Shown piece after piece: positions 18,962 to 28,800 of a stretch of DNA of 64,000 nt (position 1 is the stretch's first letter; every line of letters begins with the position of its first letter). Origin of the DNA: Rubellimicrobium sp. (GTDB lineage: Bacteria; Pseudomonadota; Alphaproteobacteria; Rhodobacterales; Rhodobacteraceae); NCBI GenBank assembly GCA_019454835.1, contig JACFNP010000005.1, positions 1 through 64,000 on the forward strand. Direction: 5' to 3'. The notes under the pieces were generated by a model. The model saw nothing but the letters and a program-made list of their open reading frames with translations. It was not told the DNA's origin and ran no database searches. Both the position numbers and the translations under genes were made by a program.

Positions 18962-19939
18962 ATGACCATCACGCGCCGTTCGTTCATCGCAGGCTCTGCC
19001 GGTCTGGGGGTCGCGTTGTCGGCGCCGGGGGTGCTGCGTGCCGCCGCCTCGCGGCTGGCGCTCTACGGGCCGCCCGCCGCGCCGACGGTGACGCTGGCCC
19101 ATGCGGTGGAAAGCGGGATGCTGGCCTCGTTTGCCAGCGACATCTCGCTGACCGTCTGGCGCACGCCGGACGAGTTGCGCGCCGGGCTGACCTCGGGCGA
19201 CATCGACCTGTCCATCGTGCCCTCGCAGGTCGCGGCCAACATGTACAATCGCGGCATGGGGATGCGGCTGGTCAACGTGATGACCGACGGGCTGCTCTAC
19301 ATCATGGCGCGCGAGGGCGAGGTGAACGCGCTGGCCGATCTGGCGGGCCGGACGCTGGCGGTGCCCTTTCCCAACGACACCCCCGATTTCATCGCCCGCG
19401 CGCTGCTGGACCACCACGGGCTGGCCGGTCAGGTCACGCTCGCCGCGCCCGGCACACCGATGGAGGCCGCGCAGATGCTGCTTGCGGGCCGCATCGACGC
19501 GGCGCTGCTGACCGAACCCGTGGCCACCGTCGTCACCATCCGCGCCGCCGCCGCCGGTGACAGCATCATCCGTGCCATCGACGTGCAGGAGGAATGGGGC
19601 GCCGTCACCGGCCTTGGCCCGGTGGTGCCGCAGGCCGGGCTGGCCGTCACCGACCGCTTCGCCGAGGCGGGCGGCGACCTGATCGCCGATCTGCAGGCGG
19701 TGATGGAGGACGCCACCGCCGCCGTCATCGCCGATCCCGAGGCCGCCGCCGCCCATGCCTCGCCCTATATGGAGCAGCCCGCGCCGATGCTGGCCGCCTC
19801 GATCCCGCACGCGAAACTGGTGGCGACGCCCGCCTCGACCGCGAGGCCGCAGCTCGAGGCGATGTTCGCCCTGATGGCCGGGGGCGATGCCGCGATCCTT
19901 GGCGGCGGGTTGCCGGACGACGGCTTCTATGCGCTGTAA
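18962..19939 (+). CDS. NitT/TauT-type (NMT1/THI5-like) substrate-binding protein, Tat-exported
   Basis: 325 residues from the ATG at 18962 with GAGGAA upstream. A twin-arginine leader (TRRSFIAGSAGLGVALS) leads to an SsuA/NMT1-type fold (AAPTVTLAHAVESGMLA, GDIDLSIVPSQVAANMYNRG, LLAGRIDAALLTEPVAT). It captures a small solute in the periplasm for the permease and ATPase that follow. The solute is unknown: the class covers nitrate, sulfonates, thiamin precursors and others. The fixed neighbour is nnrS, a gene otherwise tied to nitric oxide stress. Confidence 0.85.
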   Translation: MTITRRSFIAGSAGLGVALSAPGVLRAAASRLALYGPPAAPTVTLAHAVESGMLASFASDISLTVWRTPDELRAGLTSGDIDLSIVPSQVAANMYNRGMGMRLVNVMTDGLLYIMAREGEVNALADLAGRTLAVPFPNDTPDFIARALLDHHGLAGQVTLAAPGTPMEAAQMLLAGRIDAALLTEPVATVVTIRAAAAGDSIIRAIDVQEEWGAVTGLGPVVPQAGLAVTDRFAEAGGDLIADLQAVMEDATAAVIADPEAAAAHASPYMEQPAPMLAASIPHAKLVATPASTARPQLEAMFALMAGGDAAILGGGLPDDGFYAL

Positions 19940-19942
19940 TCC

Positions 19943-20758
19943 GTGACCGCCGCCTTCCTGAAGGACCGCGCCGACCGGCTGCTGCATTTCCTGTGGTCGG
20001 GCTGGGCGGGGGTGGCGGCGCTGGCGCTGCTGGCCGCCGCCTGGCAGGCCGGGCATGAACGCTGGGGCGGCTTCATCCTGCCCGACCCGCTGGAAACCCT
20101 GCGCACCGCCTGGGCGCTGGCGCTGTCGCCGGATGCGCAGGCGGTGCTGTGGCTGACCGGGGGCAGGGCGCTGTCGGGCTTTGCGCTGGCCTCGGCGGCG
20201 GGCGTGCTGATCGGCATCGCGGCGGGTTACGCGCCTGCGGTGATGCGGCTCGCGCGGCCCTTGCTGACGGTGATCCTCGGGGTGCCGCCCATCGCCTGGA
20301 TCGTGCTGGCGATGATGTGGTTCGGCACCAACGGCACCACGGTCGCGGTGGTGATCCTGATCTCGGCGACGCCGGTGGTGTTCGTGTCCGCCGCCGAGGC
20401 CATCGCCACCCGCGACCGCGGCCTTGACGACATGGCCGAGGTGTTCGGCCACGGCCTGTTCGCCCGCTTCTGGCATGTCGATTTGCGGCAGGCGGCGGCG
20501 CCCTTGTTCCCGGCGCTGGCGCTGGCGCTGGGCACCGCGTTCAAGGTCGCGGTGATGGCGGAAATGCTGGCCAATGCGGGCGGCATCGGCGGGGCGCTGG
20601 CGCGGGCGCGGGCGATGCTCGATGTCCCCGAGGCCCTCGCCTGGGTGCTGCTGGCGGTGGTGGCGCTGCTGGTGGTCGAATACGGGCTGATCCGCCCCTT
20701 CCAGGGCGAGGTCGAACGCTGGCGCCGCGCCGCGCAGCCCTGGGGGGTCAAGCGATGA
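19943..20758 (+). CDS. NitT/TauT-type ABC permease
   Basis: 271 residues with about six hydrophobic stretches in the SsuC/TauC pattern: SGFALASAAGVLIGIAAGY near residue 75, VPPIAWIVLAMMWFGTN (the gating segment), and the EAA-like loop around GTAFKVAVMAEMLANAGGIG. The GTG start is 3 bases after the binding-protein stop, and the stop overlaps the ATPase start. Confidence 0.87.
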   Translation: MTAAFLKDRADRLLHFLWSGWAGVAALALLAAAWQAGHERWGGFILPDPLETLRTAWALALSPDAQAVLWLTGGRALSGFALASAAGVLIGIAAGYAPAVMRLARPLLTVILGVPPIAWIVLAMMWFGTNGTTVAVVILISATPVVFVSAAEAIATRDRGLDDMAEVFGHGLFARFWHVDLRQAAAPLFPALALALGTAFKVAVMAEMLANAGGIGGALARARAMLDVPEALAWVLLAVVALLVVEYGLIRPFQGEVERWRRAAQPWGVKR

Positions 20759-21507
20759 CTGTCGCGCTGGACCTGCGCCGCGTCGGCCATGCCTATTTCG
20801 GGCAGTCGGTGCTCAAGGGCATCGACCTGAGCATCGCCCCCGGCGAGGTGGTCGCCCTTGTCGGCCCCTCGGGCAGCGGCAAGTCGACCGTGGCCCAGAT
20901 CGCCGCCGGGCTGACCGATGCGCGCGAGGGGCGCGTCGCGCGCAACTACGCCCGTCACGCGATGGTCTTTCAGGAACCGCGCCTGCTGCCCTGGGCCACC
21001 GCGCGGCAGAACATCCGCTTTGCCCTGCGCCGCAGCGGGCTGCCGCGCCGCGAATGGGCGGCCCGCGTCGCCCGCGCGGCGGCGCTGGCCGAATTCGACG
21101 CCGCCGACCTGGGCAAGTATCCGGTCGAACTGTCGGGCGGGATGCGCCAGCGGGTCGCCATCGCCCGCGCGCTGGTGGTGGAACCCGACTTCGTGTTCTT
21201 CGACGAACCCTTCACCGCGCTGGATGTGGCGCTGAAGCGGCGGATGCAGGATCTGGTGATCGCCGCCAGCCGCGAGGCCCGCTTCGCGGCGCTGTTCATC
21301 ACCCATGACGTGACCGAGGCGATCCGCATCGCCCATCGCATCGCGGTCCTTGATCTGCGCGGGCGGGGGATCGCGGGCACGCGCACGCTGCCCGGCGAAC
21401 CCGGCACCCGCGAGGAGAACTTCTGCTTCATCCTGCGCCAGCGCTATCTCGCCGAAGACCCGCTGTTTCGCCATATCCACGATGTCGACGAGAGGCGCCG
21501 CCCGTGA
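20755..21507 (+). CDS. NitT/TauT-type ABC ATPase
   Basis: 250 residues. Walker A GPSGSGKST near residue 38, Q-loop FQEPRLLPW, signature LSGGMRQRVAIARAL, Walker B FVFFDEPFTALD, and the H-loop FITHDVTEA. It matches the SsuB/TauB class. It overlaps both neighbours by 4 bases, so nnrS is part of the same coupled unit. Confidence 0.9.
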   Translation: MTVALDLRRVGHAYFGQSVLKGIDLSIAPGEVVALVGPSGSGKSTVAQIAAGLTDAREGRVARNYARHAMVFQEPRLLPWATARQNIRFALRRSGLPRREWAARVARAAALAEFDAADLGKYPVELSGGMRQRVAIARALVVEPDFVFFDEPFTALDVALKRRMQDLVIAASREARFAALFITHDVTEAIRIAHRIAVLDLRGRGIAGTRTLPGEPGTREENFCFILRQRYLAEDPLFRHIHDVDERRRP

Positions 21508-22709
21508 CCACGCAGGATATCGCCCCGGCAGGCGGCACATGGCGCCGCGTCATCGTGGACGAGGGCTTTCGCCTGTTCTTCCCGCTGGGCGCGCTTTACG
21601 CCGCCTTCGCGCCGTTCCTGTGGCTGGCGGTCTGGCACATGCAACTGCCCTTCGCCGCCGGTCTGCCGCCCGCGCTGTGGCACGGGTCGGAAATGATTCT
21701 CGGCGCCTGGGGCGCGGTGCTGATCGGGTTCCTGACCACCGCCGCCCCCGAATGGACCGACACGCAGCGTCCGCAGGGGGCGCAGCTCTGGCGGCTGGCG
21801 GGGTTCTGGGCCGTGGCGCGGGTGCTGGGCCTCTTGGGGGCCGAGCCGCTGCTCTGGCTGTCCTTTGTCGCCGATCTGGGCTGGATGCTGCTGCTGATCC
21901 TCTATCTCGTGCGCACCAGCATCACCCGGCGCACCGACCGGCTGCTGCCCTTCATCGGCTGGGCCACGGCGCTGACCGTCGCCGCAGGCGTCACCCGCTG
22001 GGGCATGGCGACGGGAAACATCGAGCTGGCCTGGCGCGCGATGGTTCTGGCCGGGCTGATCTTTACCGGCATCCTCGGGCTTGCGCTTGGCCGTATCGCC
22101 GCCCCGGTGGCGAGCCATGTTCTCGACCCGAGCGAGGAAACCGTGCCCTTCCGCCCGCATCCGGGGCGCATGAACCTGGCGCCCGGTCTGGTGGCGGTCG
22201 CGGTCGCCGGTGAGGTTGCGGGGTTCAGCCTTGCGGTGACCGGCTGGCTGTGGGTTGCCGCCGGGGCCGCCTTCATGGACCGCATGGCCGAGGGCTTCCT
22301 TGGCCGCGAGAGTTTCCGCATGGAGGTGATGGCGGTGATGACCAGCGCGGGCTTTGCCGGGCTTGGCCTCATGGCCTATGGCGCCGCGCGGCTGGGCGCG
22401 CCCTGGGGCGAGGTGCCCGCGTTTCACATGGCGGTCATGGGCGGGATCGGCTTTGGCGTGCTGTCGGTCTTTGCCATCGCGGGCAAGTTCCACACCGGGC
22501 AGAAGCTGGGCCAGTCCTGGCTGACCGTGGCCGCCGCCTGGGCGCTGGCGGCGGCGATCATCCTGCGCACCTTGCCCGAAATGGGCCTGATCCCCTGGCC
22601 GCCCGGCCCGCCGCATCTGCTGGCAAGCCTGCTCTGGGCGGCGGCGTTCCTGCTGTGGCTGGCCGATTACCGCAAGGCGCTGGTCGATCCCGCGACCACC
22701 GCGCATTGA
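21504..22709 (+). CDS. nnrS: NnrS family membrane protein
   Basis: 401 residues with about twelve membrane segments. NnrS features include FRLFFPLGALYAAFAPFLWL at the start, WHGSEMILGAWGAVLIGFLTTAAPEW near residue 65, and HPGRMNLAP in the middle. Family members are haem/copper membrane proteins that protect cells from nitric oxide damage to metabolism. The exact reaction is not settled. Here the gene is translationally coupled to an ABC importer rather than to nor or nir genes, which suggests a shared substrate or cofactor task. Confidence 0.88.
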   Translation: MTTQDIAPAGGTWRRVIVDEGFRLFFPLGALYAAFAPFLWLAVWHMQLPFAAGLPPALWHGSEMILGAWGAVLIGFLTTAAPEWTDTQRPQGAQLWRLAGFWAVARVLGLLGAEPLLWLSFVADLGWMLLLILYLVRTSITRRTDRLLPFIGWATALTVAAGVTRWGMATGNIELAWRAMVLAGLIFTGILGLALGRIAAPVASHVLDPSEETVPFRPHPGRMNLAPGLVAVAVAGEVAGFSLAVTGWLWVAAGAAFMDRMAEGFLGRESFRMEVMAVMTSAGFAGLGLMAYGAARLGAPWGEVPAFHMAVMGGIGFGVLSVFAIAGKFHTGQKLGQSWLTVAAAWALAAAIILRTLPEMGLIPWPPGPPHLLASLLWAAAFLLWLADYRKALVDPATTAH

Positions 22710-22713
22710 AACA

Positions 22714-22731
22714 CCCGGCACCCGCGCCGGG
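22714..22731 (+). terminator. Hairpin after nnrS
   Basis: CCCGGC pairs with GCCGGG around a 6-base loop, a few bases after the stop. There is no clear U tract. Confidence 0.4.
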
Positions 22732-22785
22732 CGGCTGAGCCGGGCCGGATTCAGCCTGCCGGTCCCGTGGCGCCGCGTTTTCCTG

Positions 22786-22814
22786 TTGCCATCGTCGATC
22801 CGAGCGCGTAACGA
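22786..22814 (+). promoter_or_regulatory. Promoter of the autotransporter operon
   Basis: TTGCCA (22786-22791), 17-bp spacer, TAACGA (22809-22814), giving a leader of roughly 70 bases. Confidence 0.4.
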
Positions 22815-22832
22815 GGCCTGCGTCAAAAGGAC

Positions 22833-22885
22833 GCACTCTGCCCTGAAGGGCAAGAGAGTGCCGTCATGCCTCGGGGAGGGGGCAT
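22833..22885 (+). other. Structured 5' leader of the autotransporter mRNA
   Basis: GCACTCT (22833-22839) pairs with AGAGTGC (22855-22861), with an inner GCCCT/AGGGC stem. Next, ATGCC (22866-22870) pairs with GGCAT (22881-22885) and holds the ribosome site GGGGAGGG in its loop. The arrangement could control translation of the giant protein. Confidence 0.45.
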
Positions 22886-22888
22886 CGG

Positions 22889-25800
22889 ATGCGTGGCTGC
22901 GCCCGCCATGACCTGAGACGGAATCTCCGGTCCACGATTTCCCTGTTTGCGGTCCTGCTCTGGCTGGGTGCGCCTGCCTATGCGGACGACCCGCCACCAC
23001 CGCCTGCCCCGTCCGCAACGTCGACCATGGGGCAGGAGGTCACCAATCCGGCCACAGGTGATCCGACCACGGTTTCGGGATTCCTCTACGACCCCGCAGG
23101 CACACCTACAGCCGGGAATGTCGCCTTCGTCAGGACGGCGGACGGCTACACCTTCCTGGTCAAGACCGCCAATCAGACCTTCTACAACAACGACACGCCG
23201 CCCGTCGCGTATCACATCGATTCCATCAGCAGCAGCGGCGTGGCGACGGTCACGGTCACCAGCGCGGTGGAGGGTCAGGACACCCTGCCTACCTTTACCA
23301 TGGCGACGGTGATGAATGCCGAAACCTACACGGCGTATTTCGTCAGCACCGGCAGCCCCGGCGAAGTGACGCCCGCAGTCAATGTCACCGGCCCGGACGG
23401 TGTGCAGCAGGTGGTCACCGGCAATGGCGGCTCCAACGGCCATGCCGGTGCGCTGGTCGTGCCGCCCGGCTCGGGCGGTCGGGGACAGGACGGCCCCGGC
23501 CAGACGGTAACTCTGAACGCCGACGTGAACGCCACGACGCGGCACGGCTGGGAGGTCGGCAGCGTCGGCGGCAAGGGCGGTAACGGCGGCAATTCCTATC
23601 TGAACGTCTGGAGCGGCCGTCCGGGTGGTGACGGCGGCGCCGGGGGCACCGTGAATGCGACGCAGGGCGCATCGAGCGACATCGTCACCAGCGGCGCCAA
23701 TCACTACGGCATCTTCGCCTACAGCCGCAGCGGGCGGGCCGGTAACGGCGGTTCGGGCTATGGGGCACCGGGCGGCGGTCAGGGCGGCCATTCGTCGGAC
23801 GGCGGGTCGGTCACGGTCAATCAATACGGACATATCCAGACCTCGGGGGACGCGAGCCACGGCATCTTTGCCCTGAGCGTCAGCAACAATGGCGGCGACA
23901 GCGGCTCGCAATGGGGTCTGGGCGGCAGTTCCAGCGCCGGCGGCACCGGCGGCAACGGCGGCGCGGTCAATGTCATCACCCATGGCGGGGCGACGATCCT
24001 GACCACCGGCGATTTTGCGGTGGGCATCCTGGGCCAGTCCGTCGGCGGCACCGGCGGCTCGGCGGGGTCGAGCAACAACCTCATCGTCTCGCTGCCCGGC
24101 TCGGGGGCCATGGGCGGCACCGGCGGCACGGTGTCGATCACGAACGGCGGCACGATCGAGACGCAGGGCCTCGGCTCGCACGGGATTCTGGCGCAGTCGC
24201 TGGGCGGCTCGGGTGGTTCGGGCGGCGGCGCCTGGGGCCTCGTCGCGCTGGGCGGGCAGGGCGATGCGGGCGGCTCGGGCAGCGCGGTCACGGTGACCAA
24301 TGGTGCGACCGGCTCGATCCTCACGGGGGGCGCGGGGGCCTACGGCATCCTCGCGCAATCCATCGGCGGCTCGGGCGGCTCGGGCAGCAATGCGGGCGGG
24401 CTGGTCGCCATCGGCGGCAACGGCGCCGGGGCCGGCAACGGCGCGGCAGTCACGGTGTCGAACCTTGGCCGGATCGAGACCACGGGCGAGCGGGCGCGCG
24501 GCATCGTCGCGCAGAGCATCGGCGGCGGTGGCGGTGACGGCGGCAATACGGGCGGCATGGTGTCGGTCGGCGGCCGCGGCGGCGCGGGCGGCGCGGGCGG
24601 CGCGGTGTCGGTGACCAATGACGGCGTCATCGTCACGGCAGGGGACGACGCGACCGGGATCCTCGCGCAATCGGTCGGCGGCGGTGGCGGCAACGGCGGT
24701 TCGGCGGGCGCGGTCGGGGCCTTCGTCGGGGTTGCGGTCGGCGGCACCGGCGGCAGCGGCGGCAATGGCGGTGAGGTCACGGTCGCGCTGACCGATACGG
24801 ACGCGACGCAGCCCTCGTCGATCCGCACCGAAGGCGACCGCGCCTATGGCGTGATCGCGCAGTCGGTCGGCGGCGGCGGCGGCAACGGCGGCGGCGCGGT
24901 CAGCGTGGCGGTGGGCTACATAGGTGCGGCGGCGGTCGCGGTGGGCGGCTCGGGCGGCAGCGGCGGCGCGGGCGGCAAGGTCACGCTGACCGGCGGCGGT
25001 GCGACAAGCATCCAGACCGGTGGCGCGGATTCCATCGGCGTGCTTGCGCAGTCGGTGGGCGGTGGCGGCGGCAACGGCGGCTATGCGGTGTCCGTGGCCC
25101 TTGCGGGCGGCGAGACGGTGGCAGCCGGTCTTGCGGTCAGCGTCGGCGGCTCGGGCGGCAGCGGCGGCGCGGGCGGCAATGTGCTGGCGGGCACGTTGAC
25201 GGGCACGGCGCTGACCGGCGCCGGTCTGGAGGGATCGGTCCTGACCACCGGCGAGCGTTCGGCGGGGGTCGTGCTGCAATCGGTCGGCGGCGGCGGCGGC
25301 AACGGCGGGCTGTCGGTCGCGGTCTCGGGCGCGGCGGCGGGGGCCGTTGCGGGCAATGTCTCGGTCGCGGTCGGTGGTGCCGGTTCGGTCGGCGGCGCGG
25401 GTGGCGAGGTGCGCGGCCGGATCGACGCCGATGTGACGACGAAAGCCGGTTATTCGACCGGCATCCTCGCCCAGTCGGTCGGCGGCGGCGGCGGCAACGG
25501 CGGCGGCAGCATTGCCGCAGGGATCAGCGGCGCGGGCGCGGGCGCAGGCGCGATTTCGGTCGGCGTCGGCGGCGCGGGCGCCAGCGCATCGAGCGGCGGG
25601 CTGGTCGAACTGATCGCCGGGGGCGACACCATCCGCACCGAAGGCGCCTTCTCGACCGGCATCATCGCCCAGAGCATCGGCGGCGGTGGCGGCAACGGTG
25701 GCTATTCCGTCGCGGCTTCGGCTGCGGGCGCGGGCACGGGGGCCGGGGCGATCAATGTCGGCCTTGGCGGCGCGGGCGGCGGCGGCGGTGCGGGCGGCAA

Positions 25801-28800
25801 TGTCACCGCCACGGTTTCGGCGAATGTAACGACGCTGGGTGCCAATTCCGGTGCCATCCTTGCACAATCGGTCGGCGGCGGCGGCGGCAACGGCGGTTTC
25901 AACGTCACGGCAGGCATCGCCGGGGCGGGCACCGGCGCGGGCGCGATCAGCGTCGGGCTGGGTGGCGCGGGCGGTGCGGGCGGCCATGCGGGCACTGTCA
26001 CGGCCACGGTGACCGGCAATGTCGAGACCACGGGCGCGCGCTCGGCGGGTGTCGTCGCGCAGAGCATCGGCGGCGGCGGCGGTAACGGCGGCTTCAGCGT
26101 CAGCGCGGCGGGGGCCGGAGCGGGCACCGGGGCCGGGGCGGTCGCGGTCGGCCTTGGCGGCGGCGGCGGCACGGGCGGCAATGCCGCGAGCGTCACCGCC
26201 GATGTATCCGGCACCATCCTGACGCGGGGCTTCGCCTCGGGCGGGCTGGTCGCGCAGAGCATCGGCGGCGGCGGCGGCAACGGCGGCTTCAGCGTCGATG
26301 CCGCGCTTTCGGGCGCGGGCACCGGCGCGGGCGCGGTCGGCGTGGGGCTGGGCGGCTCGGGCGCGGGCGGCGGCGCGGGGGGCAGCGTCACGGCCACGGC
26401 GCGTGACGCCATCGAGACGCAGGGTGCTTCATCCGCCGGGTTCCTGGCGCAATCCGTCGGCGGCGGCGGCGGTGCGGGCGGGTTCAACGTCACCGCAGGC
26501 GCTGCCGGGGCAGGCACCGGCGCGGGTGCCATCGGCGTGGGCCTTGGCGGTTCGGGCGCGGGCGGCGGCGCGGGGGGCAAAGTGACCGCCACGGCGAATG
26601 GCACGATCCTGACCGACGGTTTCGCCTCGGCGGGCTTCATCGCGCAGAGCATCGGCGGCGGCGGCGGCTCGGGCGGCTTCAACGTCAGCGCGGCCATTGC
26701 GGGCGCGGGCGAGGGCGCCGGGGCGATCAGTGTCGGACTTGGCGGCTCGGGCGGCGGCGGCGGCAACGGCGGCACGGTCACTGCGACGACGACTAGCGGC
26801 GTCGAGACGCATGGCGCGGCCTCGGTCGGCATCCTCGCGCAGAGCGTGGGTGGCGGCGGCGGTTCGGGCGGGTTCGATGTCTCGGCGGGCGTCGCCGGAG
26901 CGGGCGAGAGTGCCGGAGCGATCAGCGTCGGGCTGGGCGGCTCGGGCGCGGGCGGCGGCAGCGGCGGCAGCGTCACGCTGGACGTGACCAACGATGTGCG
27001 CACGCAGGGCGCCTATTCCGGCGCGGTCATCGCCCAGAGCATCGGCGGCGGCGGCGGCAGCGGCGGCTTCAACGTCAGCGGCGCGGGTGCGGGCGCGGGT
27101 ACGGGCGCGGCTGCGCTGGGGGTCGGCATCGGCGGCGGCGGCGGCGCGGGCAGTTCGGGCGGCGCGGTGACAAGCCATGTGACCGGCACCCTTGTCACCG
27201 CAGGTGCCCATTCCGGCGGCCTGCTGGTGCAATCGGTCGGCGGCGGCGGCGGTAGCGGCGGGATGAACATTTCCGGCGCGCTCAGCTTTGCGGGCACGGG
27301 GTCGGGCGCGGTCGCGGTCGGGATCGGCGGCTGGGGCGGCGCGGGCGGCACCGGCGGGGTGGTCGGTTCGACCTATGCGGGCGAGACCTCGACCACCGGC
27401 GCCTGGGCACCCGGTCTGGTCGCGCAGAGCATCGGCGGCGGCGGCGGCAACGGCGGGATGAACATTGCGAGTTCGATCTCGGTCGCGCCCGATGTGTCGG
27501 TCGGCGTCAGTATCGGCGTCGGCGGCTTCGGCGGCTCCGGCGGCGCGGCGGGCAATGTCACCCATGATGCCACCGGCCATGTCCGGACGGCGGGCGCCGA
27601 TTCCACCGGCGTCCTGACGCAGAGCCTTGGCGGCGGCGGCGGCAACGGCGGGATGAACGTCTCGGGCAGCGTGACGCTGGCCAAGGACGCGGGCGCGGCC
27701 ATCGGCATCGGCATCGGCGGATTTGGCGGCGGCGGTGCGGATGCAGGGGCATCGACGCAGGCCAGCTTTACCGGCGGCGTCCGGACCGCCGGTGCCCGCA
27801 GCAGCGCGATCATCACCCAGAGCATCGGCGGCGGTGGCGGCAACGGCGGTATCGACATTGCAGGTGCGGTGAACCTGTCCAAGGGGTCGGGCGGCGCCGC
27901 GACCTTCGGTCTGGGCGGCTTTGGCGGCGGCGCGGGCAATGGCGGCGCGGTCACCAGCAGGGTGACGGCGGGCACGACGGCGGGTGACGCCTTCGTCACG
28001 CTGGGCGACCACAGCACCGCGATCCTGGCGCAAAGCCTGGGCGGCGGCGGGGGTGTCGGCGGGCTGAACGTGTCGGGCGCGGTGAATGTCACCGGCCAAT
28101 CCGGCGCTGCGGTCGCGCTGGGTGTGGGCGGCTTTGGCGGCGGCGGCGGCAATTCCGCAGCCGTGACGCTGGATGTCACCGGCGATGTCGCCACCTTCGG
28201 CAACCGCTCGGACGGGGTGGTGGCGCAAAGCCTTGGCGGCGGCGGCGGCAACGGCGGGGTGAACATCTCGGGTGCGGTCGACCTCTCCAAGCCCGGCGGC
28301 GGCAGCAATGCGTTCTCGGTCGCCATCGGGGTCGGCGGCTTCGGCGGCGACGGCGGCGACGCGGGCAACGTGCATCTGGGCTATACCGGCACGCTGGTGG
28401 CGCAGCCGCGCACACTGGACTCCAACGGGAACGTCACCGGCGTGGTCAATGCCGGGCAGGCCAGCGGCCTGATCGCGCAATCCGTCGGCGGCGGCGGCGG
28501 CAACGGCGGCATCAATGTCAGCGCCGGGGTCACGATCAACAACAAGCCAGGTTCGGGCCAGTCCTCGGGGCAGTCCTATGCGGTTCTTGTCGGGCTGGGC
28601 GGCTTTGGCGGCGGCGGCGGTGATGCGGGTAATGTCGATGTCGCGGTCGGCGCGGGCAGCACGATCGTCGCGCATGGCATCGGCGCCTCGGGCATCTTCG
28701 CGCAAAGCGTCGGCGGCGGCGGCGGCAATGGCGGGCTGAATGTCTCGGGCGGGATCGTGTCGGATTCCTCGTTCATCGCCGGGGTCGGCGGCTTCGGCGG

